Assembly: GCA_018257865.1 (NCBI GenBank)
Contig: JAEUBA010000039.1
Span: forward strand, 225,190 to 289,189
Direction of reading: 5' to 3'
Origin: Stereocaulon alpinum
Taxonomy: Eukaryota > Ascomycota > Lecanoromycetes > Lecanorales > Stereocaulaceae
DNA: 64,000 nt
Shown here: positions 33,653 through 47,424 of the stretch, in pieces
How positions within the stretch are numbered: the stretch's first letter is position 1
Layout of the letters: every line of letters starts with the position of its first letter
The notes under the pieces: generated by a model
Seen by the model: only the letters and a program-made list of their open reading frames with translations
Database searches by the model: none
What the model was told of the DNA's origin: nothing
Made by a program: the position numbers and the translations under genes

Positions 33653-35601
33653 TTATAAAAGACTAACTACCTAGCTAGTGCTCTTACGCACTAGAGTAAC
33701 TACAATATTAGAGTAATTACCTAATTATAATACTTATATATAATAGTTGCTCGCTAAAGTCTAAGAGGATCCTATTAGGGTCCTAAATACCTTTAACTAC
33801 CTCTATACTTAAGCTGAGAGTACTACCCCGTCTATAGCTATACCTCCTCTATCCCCCCCTATATTTAACGCAGTAACCCTCGCTAATATTATCGCTTAAG
33901 CGATAGTATAGGTTATCCCCGCTATAGTTTAGTCTATACCCTAACCCTAAGTATTTAATATAGATACTCTCAGCTACGCCTTAATTATAGGATTATAACT
34001 ATCCTTAGTAGTAGGCTATCCTCCTCCTCTTCCCCTACGAACCTAAATCCCCCTACGATCTAAAAAGCTCCCTAATATCTTAGAGTATAAAGGAGATTAA
34101 GATAAGCTAGATACGTAGGAATAAACCTTAATATAATAGATATATATAAACTATAACTATTACCCTACTAATAGCGATAAGATCGTCTATATAGAACTTA
34201 AGTTAGCTATAGGAAAGAAAGCCTCTAACTTAATAAACTAATACCGAAAAGATAGTCTATATATATTAACTAGCTTTATCGACTAGAGAAGAAAGCTATA
34301 GAAAGCCTATAGTAACCTATTTAAATAAGAGGATACTTAATAATATATCTAAGACCTTAAGTAAGGTCCTATAACCTTTAGGGAATACCTTAACCTTATC
34401 TCCTAAAGGAAGGAATAGTTTAGATTAGAGGACAAATCCTTAATTAACGCTATAAGGTATAATATTAACTTTAGTACCTAGTAAGCCTCTATTAGATAGC
34501 GGAAGGCTAACGGCTAGTAACCCTAGACCTTTAATAAGTACGTTCGTATATACTTAGAGATTAAATATTAACTACCTCGCTAAAGCTCCGCGCTTGCTAA
34601 TATTAGAGTAAGTACTAAACCTAGTAGCTAGAGGCCTACTACTACTAGAACCCCCTCCTATATAGTCGTAGCTACTAACCCTACGATCTAACTACCTCCT
34701 AGAGATCTAATAGATCTAAGTGCAGTATAGGCTATAGTTAAGGGTTAGAAGCTATCCGAGCCCTTTATTAAAGTAATATATAATAAGTGGAAACTATATT
34801 ACTATTATAAGCTCTCCCACCTAGGTCTTATTACTAAGAACTACCTAAATAAGTAGACCTAACTCCGCTCCAGAATTATTACTAAGTTCGATAATAACTA
34901 AAGTATTACAGGGGGCGTCTCCTTAGATATAGGAAAAGTCTAGTCCCTATATAAAGTCGCGTATTAGGACTATTACTAGTTTTATATTTATCTTCTTACC
35001 TCCTAGTCTCGTCTTTTAACCCCCCGCTTTAATTATATACTAAGTTCTTAACCTAAGATACCCTATAGTTATTTGAGACTAATCCTACCTTTTATAATAA
35101 GTATATAGTAATTCGGTATACTCTTCGCCTTACTTAGTCTAGAATCCTAATATATTACCTTATTAATACAGGCGCTTCGGGATATATATTTATTAACGAA
35201 ATCTTCGCGCGTACCTAGAACCTTACCTTCTATACCCTTCGTTACCCTTATATTATCTAAGGATTTAATAGTTAGCCTATAGCAGCTAGCCTAATTACCT
35301 ATCTAGCCGAAGCTATTATAGATACCTAAGGTTATATAGAAAGAATCTTCTTCTATATAACTAGACTCTAGTAATATCCTATTATCCTTAGTCTTCCCTA
35401 GCTCTATTAATATAGCGCTACTACTAATTTCTTAGAAAACTCCTTAACCTTCGCCTTAGTATTCTACTTAAAGAATTATACCCCTAGTCCTATTAAGGTT
35501 ATTACTAAAGATAAACCTTTCCTAATACTAAAGGAGAACTATAAGGTAATAACCTCTAAAGAATTCTCCTAAAACCTTACTCTCACCGCCCTTATCTCAC
35601 C

Positions 35602-36160
35602 CTATACTTTAAAGAAGTAAGATACGACTTAGAAGGAATCTACTTAGTCCCCTACTTTAAAGAAGTAAGATACGACTTAGAAGGAGTCTACCTAATCCTC
35701 TACTTTAAAGAAGTAAGATATAACTTAGAAGGAGTCTACTTAGTCCCCTACTTTAAAGAAGTAAGATATAACTTAGAAGGAGTCTACTAAGTCCTCTACT
35801 TTAGAGAAGTAAGACTTAACTTAGAGGGAGTTAATACCCTAGTCCTCTACTTTAAAGAAGTAAGACTTAATCTAAAGGGAATTAACTTAGTCCTCTACTT
35901 TAAAGAAGTAAGACCCTACTTAGAAGAAATTAACCTAGCCCCCTACCTTATTCCCTACTTTAGAGAAGTAGAACCTAACTTAAAAAGAGTTAACCTAATC
36001 CCTTACCTTATTCCCTACTTTAGAGAAGTATAATATAACTTAGAAGGAGTTAACGCTATCCCTTACCCTATTCCCTACTTTAGAAAAGTAGAAGATAACT
36101 TAGAAGGAGTTAACCTAATACCTAATCCTATTCCCCGCTTTAAAGAAGCTAAATTTAACT
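35602..36160 (+). repeat. Tandem repeat array inside Gypsy A pol (about 11 units)
   Basis: Eleven copies of a unit containing CTACTTTAAAGAAGTAAGA start near 35602, 35652, 35700, 35748, 35796, 35847, 35895, 35955, 36015, 36075 and 36135, spaced 46-60 bp. The array lies between protease and reverse transcriptase and one frame stays almost open through it, so it was probably a repetitive linker in the polyprotein. Related units recur upstream of the 3' LTRs (about 39990-40180 and 48530-48740). Confidence 0.85.
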
Positions 36161-39100
36161 CTAAAGGAGTTAACCCCGCTACCCGTCCTTAAAGGGACTA
36201 GTTATAATAATAAGTATAGCCGTATTATTACCTTTATAAAATAAGGCTAAATACCTAAGATTTAGCCCCGCCTAGTTACCCTTAATATATATAAGCTAGA
36301 GCCTTATACCTTTACCCGCCTTATCTAGCCTAATAAGTAGACCGCCTTTAGTCTATCCCTTATAAAAATTAAATTAAATTCTTAACGGTCCTTATTAACT
36401 TAAGTTAATATTAACGCTAGAATCTCGCTTAGATTAGGAAACCTCGCCTAGTACCTATACCTAAGCTTAGGACTAAGCTATATTTAAGATAAACTAAGAG
36501 CTTTACCTAGCCTATACTATAACTTAAGAAGAACTCTAAGCTTACTAGGATTAGAAGAACGTTAATCTAGCTATAATCCTACCTAAGCGGTACTACGATT
36601 TCCTAGACGTCTTCTTAAAGAAGGATACTAATACCTTACTACCCTATCACCCCTATAACTATACTATTAAGTTAAAAGATAGGTAATAACCTCTATTATC
36701 CTATCTATATAGTATAAGCTGTAATAAGATCCTAGAACTCCGTTATTACTTAGATAAAAACCTAAGTAAAGGGTTTATCTAAGCTAGTCGTTCCCCTACT
36801 ACGTCCCCTATCCTATTTATTAAGAAGCCTAGCGGAGGCCTACGCTTCTGCGTTAACTATTAAAGACTAAATATAGTAACTATAAAGAATTAGTACCCCT
36901 TACCCTTAATCTCTAAGACCTTAAATTAATTAAGTTATACTAAGGTATTTACTAAGTTAGATATTATCTCCGCGTTTAATCGCCTTTAGATTAGAGAAGG
37001 CGACGAGGAACTAATAGCGTTCTATACCTAATTTAGCTTATTTAAATACCTTATTATACTATTCGGATTATATAATAGCCCTACCTTATTCTAGTATTAT
37101 ATTAATAATACTCTAAGAGAGTTCTTAGATAAAACCTATACTGCGTACCTTAATAATATCCTAATCTATAGCGATATCGAAGCTGAGTATAAGATTTATA
37201 TTTAATAAGTTCTTTAGAAGCTCTATAAAGCGGGGCTATAAGTAGATATAACTAAGTACGACTTCTATATTAAAGAAGTTACCTACTTAGGACTAATTAT
37301 TACTACCTAAGGGATTAAGATAGATCCTAAGAAAATTAATACTATCTTAAATTAGCCTAAGCTCGCTAATATTAAGGACGTTTAGAGTTTCCTTAGATTC
37401 GCTAACTTCTATAGGCGTTTTATCTACGGGTTTAGTTAGCTGGCAGTACTACTAACCGCCCTAACTAAAAAAGATACGCTATTTAAATAGAATAATAAGT
37501 ACTAAGCAGCCTTTAAGGCTTTAAAGAAAGCCTTTACCTCTAATATAATCCTAGTCTACTTCGACACTAACCGTAAGATTATAGTAGAAACCGACGCTTC
37601 TAACTATATATTAGGAGGAATCCTATCCTAGTATAATAACTAAGATATACTACGCCCCGTTACTTACTTCTTAAAGAAGTATAACCCTACTAAGTATAAC
37701 TATAAGATCTATAATAAGGAGCTTATAGCTATTATCCGCGCCTTTAAAGAATAGCGCCTTAAGCTAGAAGGCTCCGCCCTACCTATAGAGGTAATATCCG
37801 ATTATAAAGCCCTAGAGTACTTTACCTTATCTAAGGAATTATCGCGCTACTAGGCTAGATAGAGCGAATTCCTATCCTAATTTAACTATAAGATTACCTA
37901 CTAACTAAGAAAAGACGGTAGTAAACCTAACGCGTTAACTCGTTAATTAGGAGATCTCTCTAAAGAGGGGGATATATTAGACCTTAGATACTAGTACTAG
38001 TACTAGACAATCCTTAAGTAGAGAAACCTAGCCTTAGAAGTCCTTATAGACTATACCTAAAGTATATCGCTAAGTATAACTTCCCTAGCCCTAGCCTTAG
38101 TCCCCCTAGTTATAATAGTAATAACCTTAGATATCCTTATCTAGCCCTTCTAGCTATACCTCGCCCTAATTTAGGTAACCTTAGTAGAACTAGAGGTAGA
38201 CCTTAACTTAGAACCCTAGACCTTACCCTCGCCCTATAAACCTAAGTTAGATAGTAATAATCCTATTAACCCTAACGAAGACCCCCTAGACGTCTTAACC
38301 TAGTAGCTATAAGATAGAGCTAACGAAGCTAACTAGTTCGCACTTAAAGTCCTAGAAATACTACGCTCTAAGGAAAGATATTATAGTAGAATCCCCCTCG
38401 CTAAGTATAAAGATAAGGACGGAGTCCTATACTTCTATAAGAAATAGTATATCCTAAATTCTAATAAGCTACGGCTTCGCCTAGTCTAGCTAGCCTATAA
38501 TAGCGTTATAGGTAGCTACCTTAGTTATACGAAGTATTATAAGTTAATTAACTAAGCCTATTAGTAGCTAAACGTCTATACTATCGTCTAGCGTTTCGTA
38601 CGGAATTACTATATATATTATAGAACTAAGCCCTCCCGCTAGCGTACCTAAGGTTAGCTACGCCTATTACTACCTCCTTAATAATAATAGAGAGATATCT
38701 TAATAGACTACGTAGGTCCTTTACTACCTTATACCTATAGGGGAATTACCTATTAGTATATCCTAGTCTTTATTAATTAATTAACTAAGATATAATACCT
38801 TATACCTACTATATCTATAGAAGTAGACGAAGCCTACGATAGCTTCTACTAGAATATATAGAAGCTCTATAGATTACCTAATATCCTTATATCTAATAGA
38901 GGATCCTAGTTTATATTAGAAGTCTAGCAGTCCCTTTATAAGCAGCTTAGGATCGACCTACAAATATCTATAGGCTATTACCTATAAACGGATAGCTAAA
39001 CCGAGCGCTTTAACGTAGTAATAGAATACTACCTTCGTATATATATTAACTATATATAAGACGATTAGGTAAAGTAGCTCCTAAGAGCGGAGTTCTCTAG

Positions 39101-40259
39101 TAATAATATAGACTCCTCTAGTACCTTAGCCTTACCTTTCTTAGCTAATTATAGTTAATACCCTTATATTAGGTTCGAACTAACTAAACCCTTACCCTTA
39201 GATCTTACCGCCTAGGCCCGTAACTATCTAATCGCTACTAACGAATTCGTAATATAGATAGAAGCCCTTAACGACTACCTATAGGATAAGATACTAATCG
39301 CTTAAGTAATCTTTAAGTCCTCAGCTAACTAGTACTAACGCCCCTACCTAAGATACTTAGTAGATAACTAAGTATAATTAAACGCTAAGAACCTAAATAC
39401 TACGCGACCCTCTATTAAGTTAGATAACTATAATATTAGTCCTTTCTAAGTCTCTAAGATCTTCGATAATCCCCTTATAGTCTAGTTAGACCTACCTCTA
39501 TCTATAAAAGTCTACCCTATCTTCTACGCTAGCTTACTATAGCTAGTAGCTAATAATCCCCTATCTAGATAAGTCTAACTACCCTAAGAACCTATAATTA
39601 CTAAAGACGGCTAACGCGAATAGTACGTTAATAATATCTTAAATTCTAAGTATAACTATAGATATAGCCTACTACTACTAAAGTACTATATTAATTAGAA
39701 AGGCTACGTAGCGATATAAGAATTATTTTAATACCTAAACTACTATTAATAAGCTATTAATAAGTACTACGCCTTAAAGCCTAGCGCCGTTAGTCCCTAT
39801 AAATCCCTATATACTATTTAAGGTTACTACTATAAGGAGCCCTTACTTACCTAGTTCTTACCCTTACCTCGCTTAGTCCTCGCCTTATTAATAATTACTA
39901 TATTACTATATAAGCTCGATATTAACTTAAGTTAATATTAATCCTTAATAAATCCTCGCCTAGCCTCGCCTAGTCCCCGCCTTACCTTATTCCGTACTTT
40001 AGAGAGTATAACCTAACTTAAAGAGAGTTACCTTAGTCCTTACCTCGCCTCACCTCGCCTAGTTATAACTTTAGATAAGTTAAGTCCCCGCCTTACCTTA
40101 GTTACAACTCTAAATAAGTTAAGCCCCTACCTAGTTATAACTCTAGAGGAGTTAAGTTCTCGCCTTACCCTACTTATTTAATCCTTATCCCTTTTCGCTA
40201 AGTCCCTACCTCGCCGCCGTATACCTCTTATAGGAGCTTAACCTTAAAGAGGGGGTTAC

Positions 40260-40530
40260 TATTATAGTATAGCCTTATAAGCTATATCTACTATATTACT
40301 ACTAAGGGCCCCTAAGTCTAATATTAACTTTAGTTAATATTAAGCCTTAGTAGACCTAGCCTAGTCTAGCTGAGATTACCTTATTAGGAATTAAGTTCTA
40401 GTAGCTCCTATATATAGAGCTACTACCCCCGTTCTATTTCTAATTCCTCGTCTTTTATCTTAGCTTACTCCTATACCTAAGTCTTTACTATAGAATCAAG
40501 AATACCTTATCTACGTCCCGTTCCCTAATA
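40260..40530 (+). repeat. LTR of Gypsy A, second copy (271 bp)
   Basis: Preceded by the polypurine tract and followed directly by integrase sequence of another Gypsy A copy (ATAATACCTTATACC, equivalent to 38792 onward). The palindrome centre is mutated here (CTTTAG for CTTAAG). Confidence 0.85.
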
Positions 40531-40612
40531 ATAATACCTTATACCTACTACGTCTATAGAAGTAGACGAAGCCTATAATAGCTTCTACTAGAATATATAG
40601 AAGCTCTATAGA
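40531..40612 (+). mobile_element. Gypsy A copy 2, integrase fragment left of Gypsy B
   Basis: Matches about 38792-38872 of the first Gypsy A unit with scattered C/T and G/A differences. It ends at the ATAGA target duplication (40608-40612) of Gypsy B and resumes at 47425. Confidence 0.85.
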
Positions 40613-40851
40613 TATAAAGGACTAGCACACCGGCTCTATACCGGCGGTAGTATTATAAGAGACGTGAAGTTACTATAGGAGTAAAGGTATATTTATTACC
40701 CCCGTAGTAGTAGGAGAAAGAACTAATTCTTAAGGAACTTAGAATATCGGGAATCTAGGATAGATATATATTCGCTAAGATCCTGCCCCCTAGTTATATT
40801 ATATCACGTGAGCCGGCGGACCCTTAGCGTATATATAGGATAGAGTTTATA
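40613..40851 (-). repeat. LTR of Gypsy B, 3' LTR (left)
   Basis: Starts TATAAAGGACTAG and ends GAGTTTATA; same length (239 bp) as the copy at 47186-47424 and close to it in sequence. Confidence 0.9.
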
Positions 40852-41579
40852 ATTATCTCCCCCTCTAAGGCCCTAGTCCCTAGGCGCTACGTTATAACTA
40901 GATTGCTTATTAAAAAACCTTCAAACCTAATTAGGAAATATAAGGGAAAAGAGTTAATCTAGTAAGATATCGTTAAGTCGGCTCGTACTATATATATAGA
41001 ACACCTAGAAGGTACAGCCGTAAAGCGCGTCGTTTAGAAACTTTATAAGATACGTGTATAAAGGCGTACCGTAGGCGCGTTATTATTATAGTTATTTATA
41101 TATATTAGTATTATAGGTACCGGCGGGTAACAGGCGCGTGCTAAGGTTATTATTATTTTAAATAGCTTTATAGCTAGGCGGTGACGTAGTAACGGCGTCT
41201 GCGAATATAAGAACCCTAATTATCCCGCCTAACTTTCTCTCCTTTACAACACCTCCTATTCTTATATATACCCCTAATATTAGCTATATAACGGCGTATA
41301 TAGGATATACTAACATTCTTATAGCACTTTTCGCCCCTATATATATATATTTAAATACTCTAAATATCGTAAGTGCGTTATTATCCCCTTAGCGGGTATT
41401 ATTATTAATATACTAACTTAGGTAGAATATTAATATACTACTTCCTTATAGAACTTGCTTCTATATTGGAAATAATACCTATATTTAAGGTAAGTCTCCC
41501 CCCTGCGATTATTATACTAACGGTTATTATAGGCTTAATTAATATTACGAGGTATATTCGCCGGCTCTAAGGCGGCGCC

Positions 41580-41980
41580 TGTATATTAACTTACCTAGAT
41601 TCCCCGCCCTTTTCGGAGGCGTATACGGGCCTTATTACGTCGTAATACTTATACTAGCTAGTTAAGAAGAGTATAGCGTAAGAGGAAGAAGATCGGTAAA
41701 GAGATAACCTAGTAGTGTAAAGTATAGGGTTTAACGGTATTAACTAGTAGGTCGGCCTCGAATATAATCGCTAACCTATAGAGATAACTCTATACGGCCT
41801 AACGGCGTATTAAAGAGTTAGAGGAGCTTATAACTAACTTTAAGGAGGAGTTTAAGGCCCTTAACTAGTAAATCGCTAATCTTAAAGAGGATAACGGCCC
41901 TTCGGCGGAATATTATAAAGATAGTCCTAACTAAAGTAGTTTTAATTCCGAATTAGATTAACGTACTATAGTTATTAGCG
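41580..41980 (+). pseudogene. RIP-decodable coiled-coil ORF antisense to Gypsy B
   Basis: On the plus strand, between the left LTR and the integrase end of Gypsy B, one frame carries only TAA/TAG interruptions of the CAA/CAG type. It reads as a basic segment (RKRKKIGKEIT, about 41680) followed by a heptad-like stretch, for example RRIKELEELITNFKEEFKAL (about 41800-41860), and a Ser/Asn-rich part. This would be a short coiled-coil protein encoded opposite to pol. I cannot name it. It may be an accessory ORF of the element or a captured fragment. The other frames show mixed stops. Confidence 0.45.
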
Positions 41981-44900
41981 TCTACTCGGCCCCCTATTAA
42001 GTTATATATAGTAAAGACTACTTAGGGATACTAGCCTATAGTAACCTCTAAGTACCTATCTTAGGTTATACTAATATTAAATATACTCGCGTGCGATATA
42101 TCCCCGACGTATAAAGTATTAGTTAATAGTAAGAATAATTCTATTTACTTATACCTTAGTATAAGTAAGTAAGTATAATTTTATATAGAGGAGTACGCTT
42201 ATAGTATAATACTATTACCCCTAAAGGTTTATAATACCTATAACTTATATCGTCGCCGCCGCTTACCTATTACCTTAGGTAGTAGTTAAGTAGCTAGAGA
42301 TTATATACGCTTACTACCTATATACTTATCGTAGGTTTAAGTTAATTCTTAAGTATCCTTTAGCTTATTATCTAGTAGCTACTAGTTATATTCTTTACCC
42401 TAGCTAGTCTACTTAACCTTATACTAGATACCCTCTTTATTCCTAATCTTATCTATAATTTCTTCGACTTCCTATATCTCCTTATTATTAATAAGTTTAG
42501 GGGCTTATATAAATATTACCGCTATCTTATTAACGTCGCGAAGGTAGTAGGGTTCTAATAGGGAAATATAAAAGGTATTATAGATTTAGTAAGTATCTAG
42601 TAGTAGTAGGCGGTACGCTTACGCTCTAATCTTATCTATAATCTTAAAAGGGCCTACGAATTTATAAGATAATTTCTTACTTAGGCGTTTTTACTTAAGA
42701 TTTTTAGTTAATAGTATTACTAAGTCTCTAACCTTATAGCTTTAAGGTTTATAATTCTTATTATACTACTTAACTTATAAATCTTTAGCTCGCTATAGGC
42801 GCTCCGCAGCTTCGTCTCTTAATACTTATAGTAGTCGAATCCTCTTATTTATAGCAGGTATCCTCCTTTCTAAGGACTTATCCTTAAGTTCCTAACGAAG
42901 TTCGGGGTGGTATCTATATATCAGGAAAAACGGCGTCGTTCTGATAGAGGAATAAAGACTATTTATATAGGCGAATTCTACTATAGGTAGCTATCTAGCC
43001 TACGTCGTCTAATTATTATTTGCAAAAACACGTAAATAATACTCTAGTACCTAATTCTAGCGTTCCGTCTAACTATTAGTCTATAGATAAAAGGCGGTAC
43101 TTAGGCGGCGCTTAATCTTTAAATAGAAGTAAATTACTAACCAGAAGGTACTTATAAAAATAGAACCTCTATTACTAATAATACTATTAGGTATACTATA
43201 GCGGTAGACTATTTTAGTATAAAACAGCTCCGCTAACTTAGCGGCGTTGATTATTACCTAAGTAGGTAGATACTATACTATTTTAGTAAATCTATCTACT
43301 ATTACTAGAATATAGTTATAGACTATATTCCGGTATTTACTAGGGGGTAACCTAGTAATAAAATCTATAGAAAGTTCCTTTTAAGGCTTATTAGTAATTA
43401 GTAGTAAACTTAATTCGCTATAGGGGTAATAACGGGGTACCTTTATTCTTTAGTAGATATTATAAGTTTTAATATAGTCCTTAACTTATTTAGCGGCCCC
43501 GTTCTAATAGTATTTGCGGGCAAGTAACTTATACGTCTTCTCAGCGCTAAAGTACCCCGTAAGAGGGTTATTATAGTATCTGCTAATAAGCTCTTCCTAT
43601 AAGGCTTCGTCCTTAGGAATATAGAGGCGATCCTTATACCGTAGGAGCCCTTCTAAGTCTAAGGACTAAGTATTACTGCGTAGACGGCGGCGTTACAGCG
43701 TACTTTTATTATAAAAAGATTTCGCCTAATTATCTATATCTTATAGCTCCTAGACTAAAGTCTTTATTAACCTTTAAGGTTCCTTATAAGCTAGTTCAGC
43801 AATAGTCTTCGTTTCCTTTTAGGGGATAACGACTTAGATTCCTATAATCTAAAATACCGGCGCTATCGCTGCGACGAAGTCCTTACTTCCTTTATCCTTA
43901 TTCTATAAGGCAAGCTTATTTTATAATATAGGTAGAAGTTTAGTATTCAGCGGTAAAATACCCTTATAGTTAGGGCGGCGCGAAGGCGGATCTGCAGGAT
44001 TTAATTTACCGGTACGGTAAATAATTTTAAAGTCGAAGGTAGCGAGCTTTAGCGCCTATCTAGCTTAGCGAGAATTTAACTCCTTCTACTTTATAAAGCC
44101 CTTAAGATTATTATAATTAGTAAGGATCTTAATAGTAAATAAACTTCCTTCTAGGTAGTATCGCTATTATTTTATTACCGCTATAATAGCGAGTAATTCT
44201 TAGTTATAGACCTTATAGTTCTATTCCGTAGGGATTATTTTCTAGGACTAGAATATAACTAGACGCTAGTAGCTATTATTATTAGGTTACGTAAGCACTA
44301 TAGCTATAGCGAAGTTAGAGGTATTAGTCTTAACTTATAATTACTTTTCTAGATTAAAGTGCCGTTGGAATAGCGCGGAAGCGAAGATATCTTAGAGCTT
44401 TATAAAAGCTCTTTTAGTATTATTATTCTAGTCTAGTTAGCCAGTTTTCTTCCCGTCCTTACTACCTTTAAGTAAGTCGGTTAGAGGCGTAGCTACGGCG
44501 GAATAGTTATAGATAAAGCGCCTATAGAAGTTTATAAAGCCTAAAAAGACTTATACCTCCCTAAAGGTCCTTAGCTGAGGCTAGTCCCTAATAGTCGCTA
44601 CGCGTTCCTAATCTATTACTATACTATTAGTAGATATAATAAATCTAAGGAATTTAACCCTTTCAGTACTAAACTAACATTTCTTTAGATTAGCGTATAG
44701 CGAGAACTAACGCAGTTATTCTAGTACTTACTTAACGTACTACTAGTATTCCGCTAGATCAGTGCTATAGATTAGGATATTATCTAGATATATAATATAT
44801 ATTATATTAATAAGCCTACTAAGGGCCCTATTAATATACGCTTAAAACGTTACCGGCGTATTAGCGAGCCTAAAAGGTATAACTAAATATTTAAAGTAGC

Positions 44901-47185
44901 CGTAGCGGGTGCGAAACGTAGTTTTCTATTTATTACCTTCTTTAATTCGGATCCTATAATAGGTATCCTTTAGGTCTAACTTTATAAACTTTTTAGCTCC
45001 GTATAAGCGGTCTAATATCTTAGTAATTAGGGGTAGAGGGTGCTGATTTTTAACGGTTATTATATTTAGCCTATAATAATCTATATAAAGACGTAGCCCA
45101 CTATCCTTCTTTAGTATAAAGAGGATAGGTGATCCGGCCGAAGAAGTTAAGTAGCGGATCTAGCCTTTTACTAATATATTATTAAGATAACGCCGCAGCT
45201 CCGCCAGCTTAGTTTAGGAAAGGTTATAGAGAGGCCTATAAAGCGGTTCTCTACCTTCTAGTATCTTAATAGCGTAGTTACCTTCCTTAAATATAGGTAG
45301 GGTACCCGCCTTATTACTTAAGAAGATATTAGAGAACTCTAGTAGCTCCTTTAGAATCTATCTTAGGCTTCCTTTATCCGGCGTATATATAGCTACTAAA
45401 GTATATATAATAGTATAGACTTTAGGCTCCTATTAGAGATAGTAGCCGAAGCTAATAGGGTCTTCGACTTTTAATTTCTAGGAGTTAACTTTAAAGCGCT
45501 ATTAGCTCGCCGACGGATTAAGAAGAATCTTTATCTAACTTAGACCTAGTATACTAATTACTATATTAGGACCCTTTTAATTAATAGTATAGAAAAGTAT
45601 ACTATACTCCTTACTATATCCCTAGCTATTAACTAATATATATTAAAATTAATATATACCGTAGATATATATACCCGAGCTACTCAGTACTTCCGGTAGC
45701 AGTAAGTTAGCGGTATAAGGTTATAAGTCCTATTAGACTATAAACTTCTAAGAGATTAAATTTAACTATAAACCTATATCTAGTAGGGCGATTACCTACT
45801 GCGGGCCGCTTTCGAGCTTTATCTAACCCTTTATTAGGATAGAAGGATATACCTCTACTTTTTAGTTTATCCCCGCTTCTAAGGCTGTTAAGGGGACGGA
45901 TCGTTTTTTACTAATACTGCGCTAATAGCGGTATAGGTAAAGGACTTATAGAGGTTAGGATAGTTAGGACTCTTATAGCCTAGCTTCTAATAGTTATAGT
46001 AGATAATCTTAGCGTCTAGCTCTAAATCGACTTTCTATTTTAGGCTTTTTATACGAAGATACTATTACCCTAAAGGTATACTATTACTCCTTAGACCCGA
46101 CTTATTAGGTCTGGAGATATAATATTCTAGTAAGCGACTTCTAAGTAACTTAGAGCCCTTAATAATAGACTTCCTATAGCCGACTAAGACGGCTCTACGC
46201 TACTCGCGTACTATAGTATTCTCCTATATAATAGCCTACGTAATAATATCTTCCTAATTATTAGATACCCTGCTAGTGCTAAGAATTTTGTTTTTTAGTT
46301 CCGGTCTTAGCTTAGCTAGGAAGAGATTAGCTTTTAACTCTAGTACTATAGGCAGTAGGTTAGCTTCTAACTCTTTTAAGTAGGCCTTAAATATAGTAAC
46401 CCTTTAATCTAAACGTTACTTAGCCTATTTAAACCTCTTATAGGCGAGGAGACGGCGGTTTATAGGATCCGCTACTAAATTATATAGGAACTACTCGAAA
46501 AATACGAATAAGATACTATCCTAACCTTAGTCCTTAATATAGGTATTCTATTAGGTATTTAGGTTATCCTCTAAGGTATCTATATAGTAAACTATCCTTA
46601 ATAATTCGGTAGTAAAGTATTCCGGACTCTTTAGGAACTTCTTTTCTAAGTTAGTAAACTAGCGTAGGTATTTACCTTTATTAATACCCTTATATACCTA
46701 TATATTATTAGGGCGAAAACTCTTTACTACTAAGGGTCTTTAGTATAGAAGTAGGTTTATTATTAGTCTAATAGTAGGTATAATTAGTTATATAGGAATT
46801 TATTAGCTAGTAATATTAACTAAGCGCGATAGCTTATTAATAGCAGTATTATCTTCTAACTCTTTAACTATTTCTATTAGTATCTTAATTATAGATTACG
46901 ATCTTAAGTGTTAAATTATCTTATTTTTAGCTTTAAGTACTAATAATTTGCGAATTCGCTTTAGGCGTTAATTAGTAGCCTAGGCTTCGTATATACGCTA
47001 ATTAAGAGTAGCGTTATCTATCTCTAAGGTATTAGTAGATACGTCGTTAGTATCTTAGCGCTTAGTTTTATTAATATTATCACCTTCTTTAACGGGGGGG
47101 TTAGTTCTAGCGGTATAGCTACGCGTATAACTTAATATCGCAGTAACTCTAGGCCTCTCCCTTTAGAAGGTAGAAGAATTAGAAC

Positions 47186-47424
47186 TATAAAGGACTAGTA
47201 TACCAGCTCTATACTAGCGGTAGTATTATAAGAGACGTAAAGTTACTATAGGAGTAAAGGTATATTTATTACCCCCGTAGTAGTAGGAGAAAGAACTAAT
47301 TCTTAAGGAACTTAGAATATCGGGAATCTAGGATAGATATATATTCGCTAAGATCCTACCCCCTAGTTATATTATATTACGTGAGCCGGCGGACCCTTAG
47401 CGTATATATAGGATAGAGTTTATA
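47186..47424 (-). repeat. LTR of Gypsy B, 5' LTR (right)
   Basis: The 239-bp partner of the left LTR. It is followed by ATAGA and then by Gypsy A integrase sequence continuing from 40612. Confidence 0.9.

Larger units (their letters stand above)
33374..40530 (+). mobile_element. Ty3/Gypsy family A, chromodomain type, RIP-mutated
   Basis: An LTR-to-LTR unit of about 7.16 kb with coding sense on the plus strand, legible only through TAA/TAG stops. The order is: gag (about 33.9-34.9 kb, ending in a zinc-knuckle-like segment); aspartic protease INTGASGYIFINE (about 35.16 kb); a tandem-repeat insert (35.6-36.2 kb); reverse transcriptase with GGLRFCVNYQRLN (about 36.83 kb) and YLNNILIYS (about 37.15 kb, the YxDD site altered); RNase H (about 37.5-37.9 kb); integrase (about 38.4-39.3 kb); and a chromodomain-like end (about 39.62-39.75 kb). 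The polypurine tract AAAGAGGGGG precedes the 3' LTR. PR-RT-RH-IN order plus chromodomain marks a chromovirus-type Metaviridae element. The flanks do not share a target duplication, so the unit is probably a recombinant of two copies. Confidence 0.85.
40613..47424 (-). mobile_element. Ty3/Gypsy family B, complete, RIP-mutated
   Basis: A 6,812-bp unit bounded by 239-bp LTRs and a 5-bp target duplication ATAGA (40608-40612 and 47425-47429). Coding sense is minus. The reverse transcriptase around 44.5-45.25 kb contains YLDNILIYS preceded by IPFRLANTPVTFQ. RNase H is near 44.0-44.5 kb (LTNYNNLKGFI read through stops), integrase is to its left (about 42.2-43.7 kb) and gag to its right (about 45.9-47.1 kb). 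A purine-rich tract (GAGGGGGAGATAA on the minus strand) abuts the left LTR, confirming orientation. It is inserted in the integrase of Gypsy A copy 2. An extra plus-strand ORF trace sits at about 41.58-41.98 kb. Confidence 0.85.

Noticed and set aside
35602..36160. Regularly spaced repeats resembling a CRISPR array
   Set aside because: This is fungal nuclear DNA; the units are contiguous and drift in length, and they lie in frame inside a retrotransposon pol.
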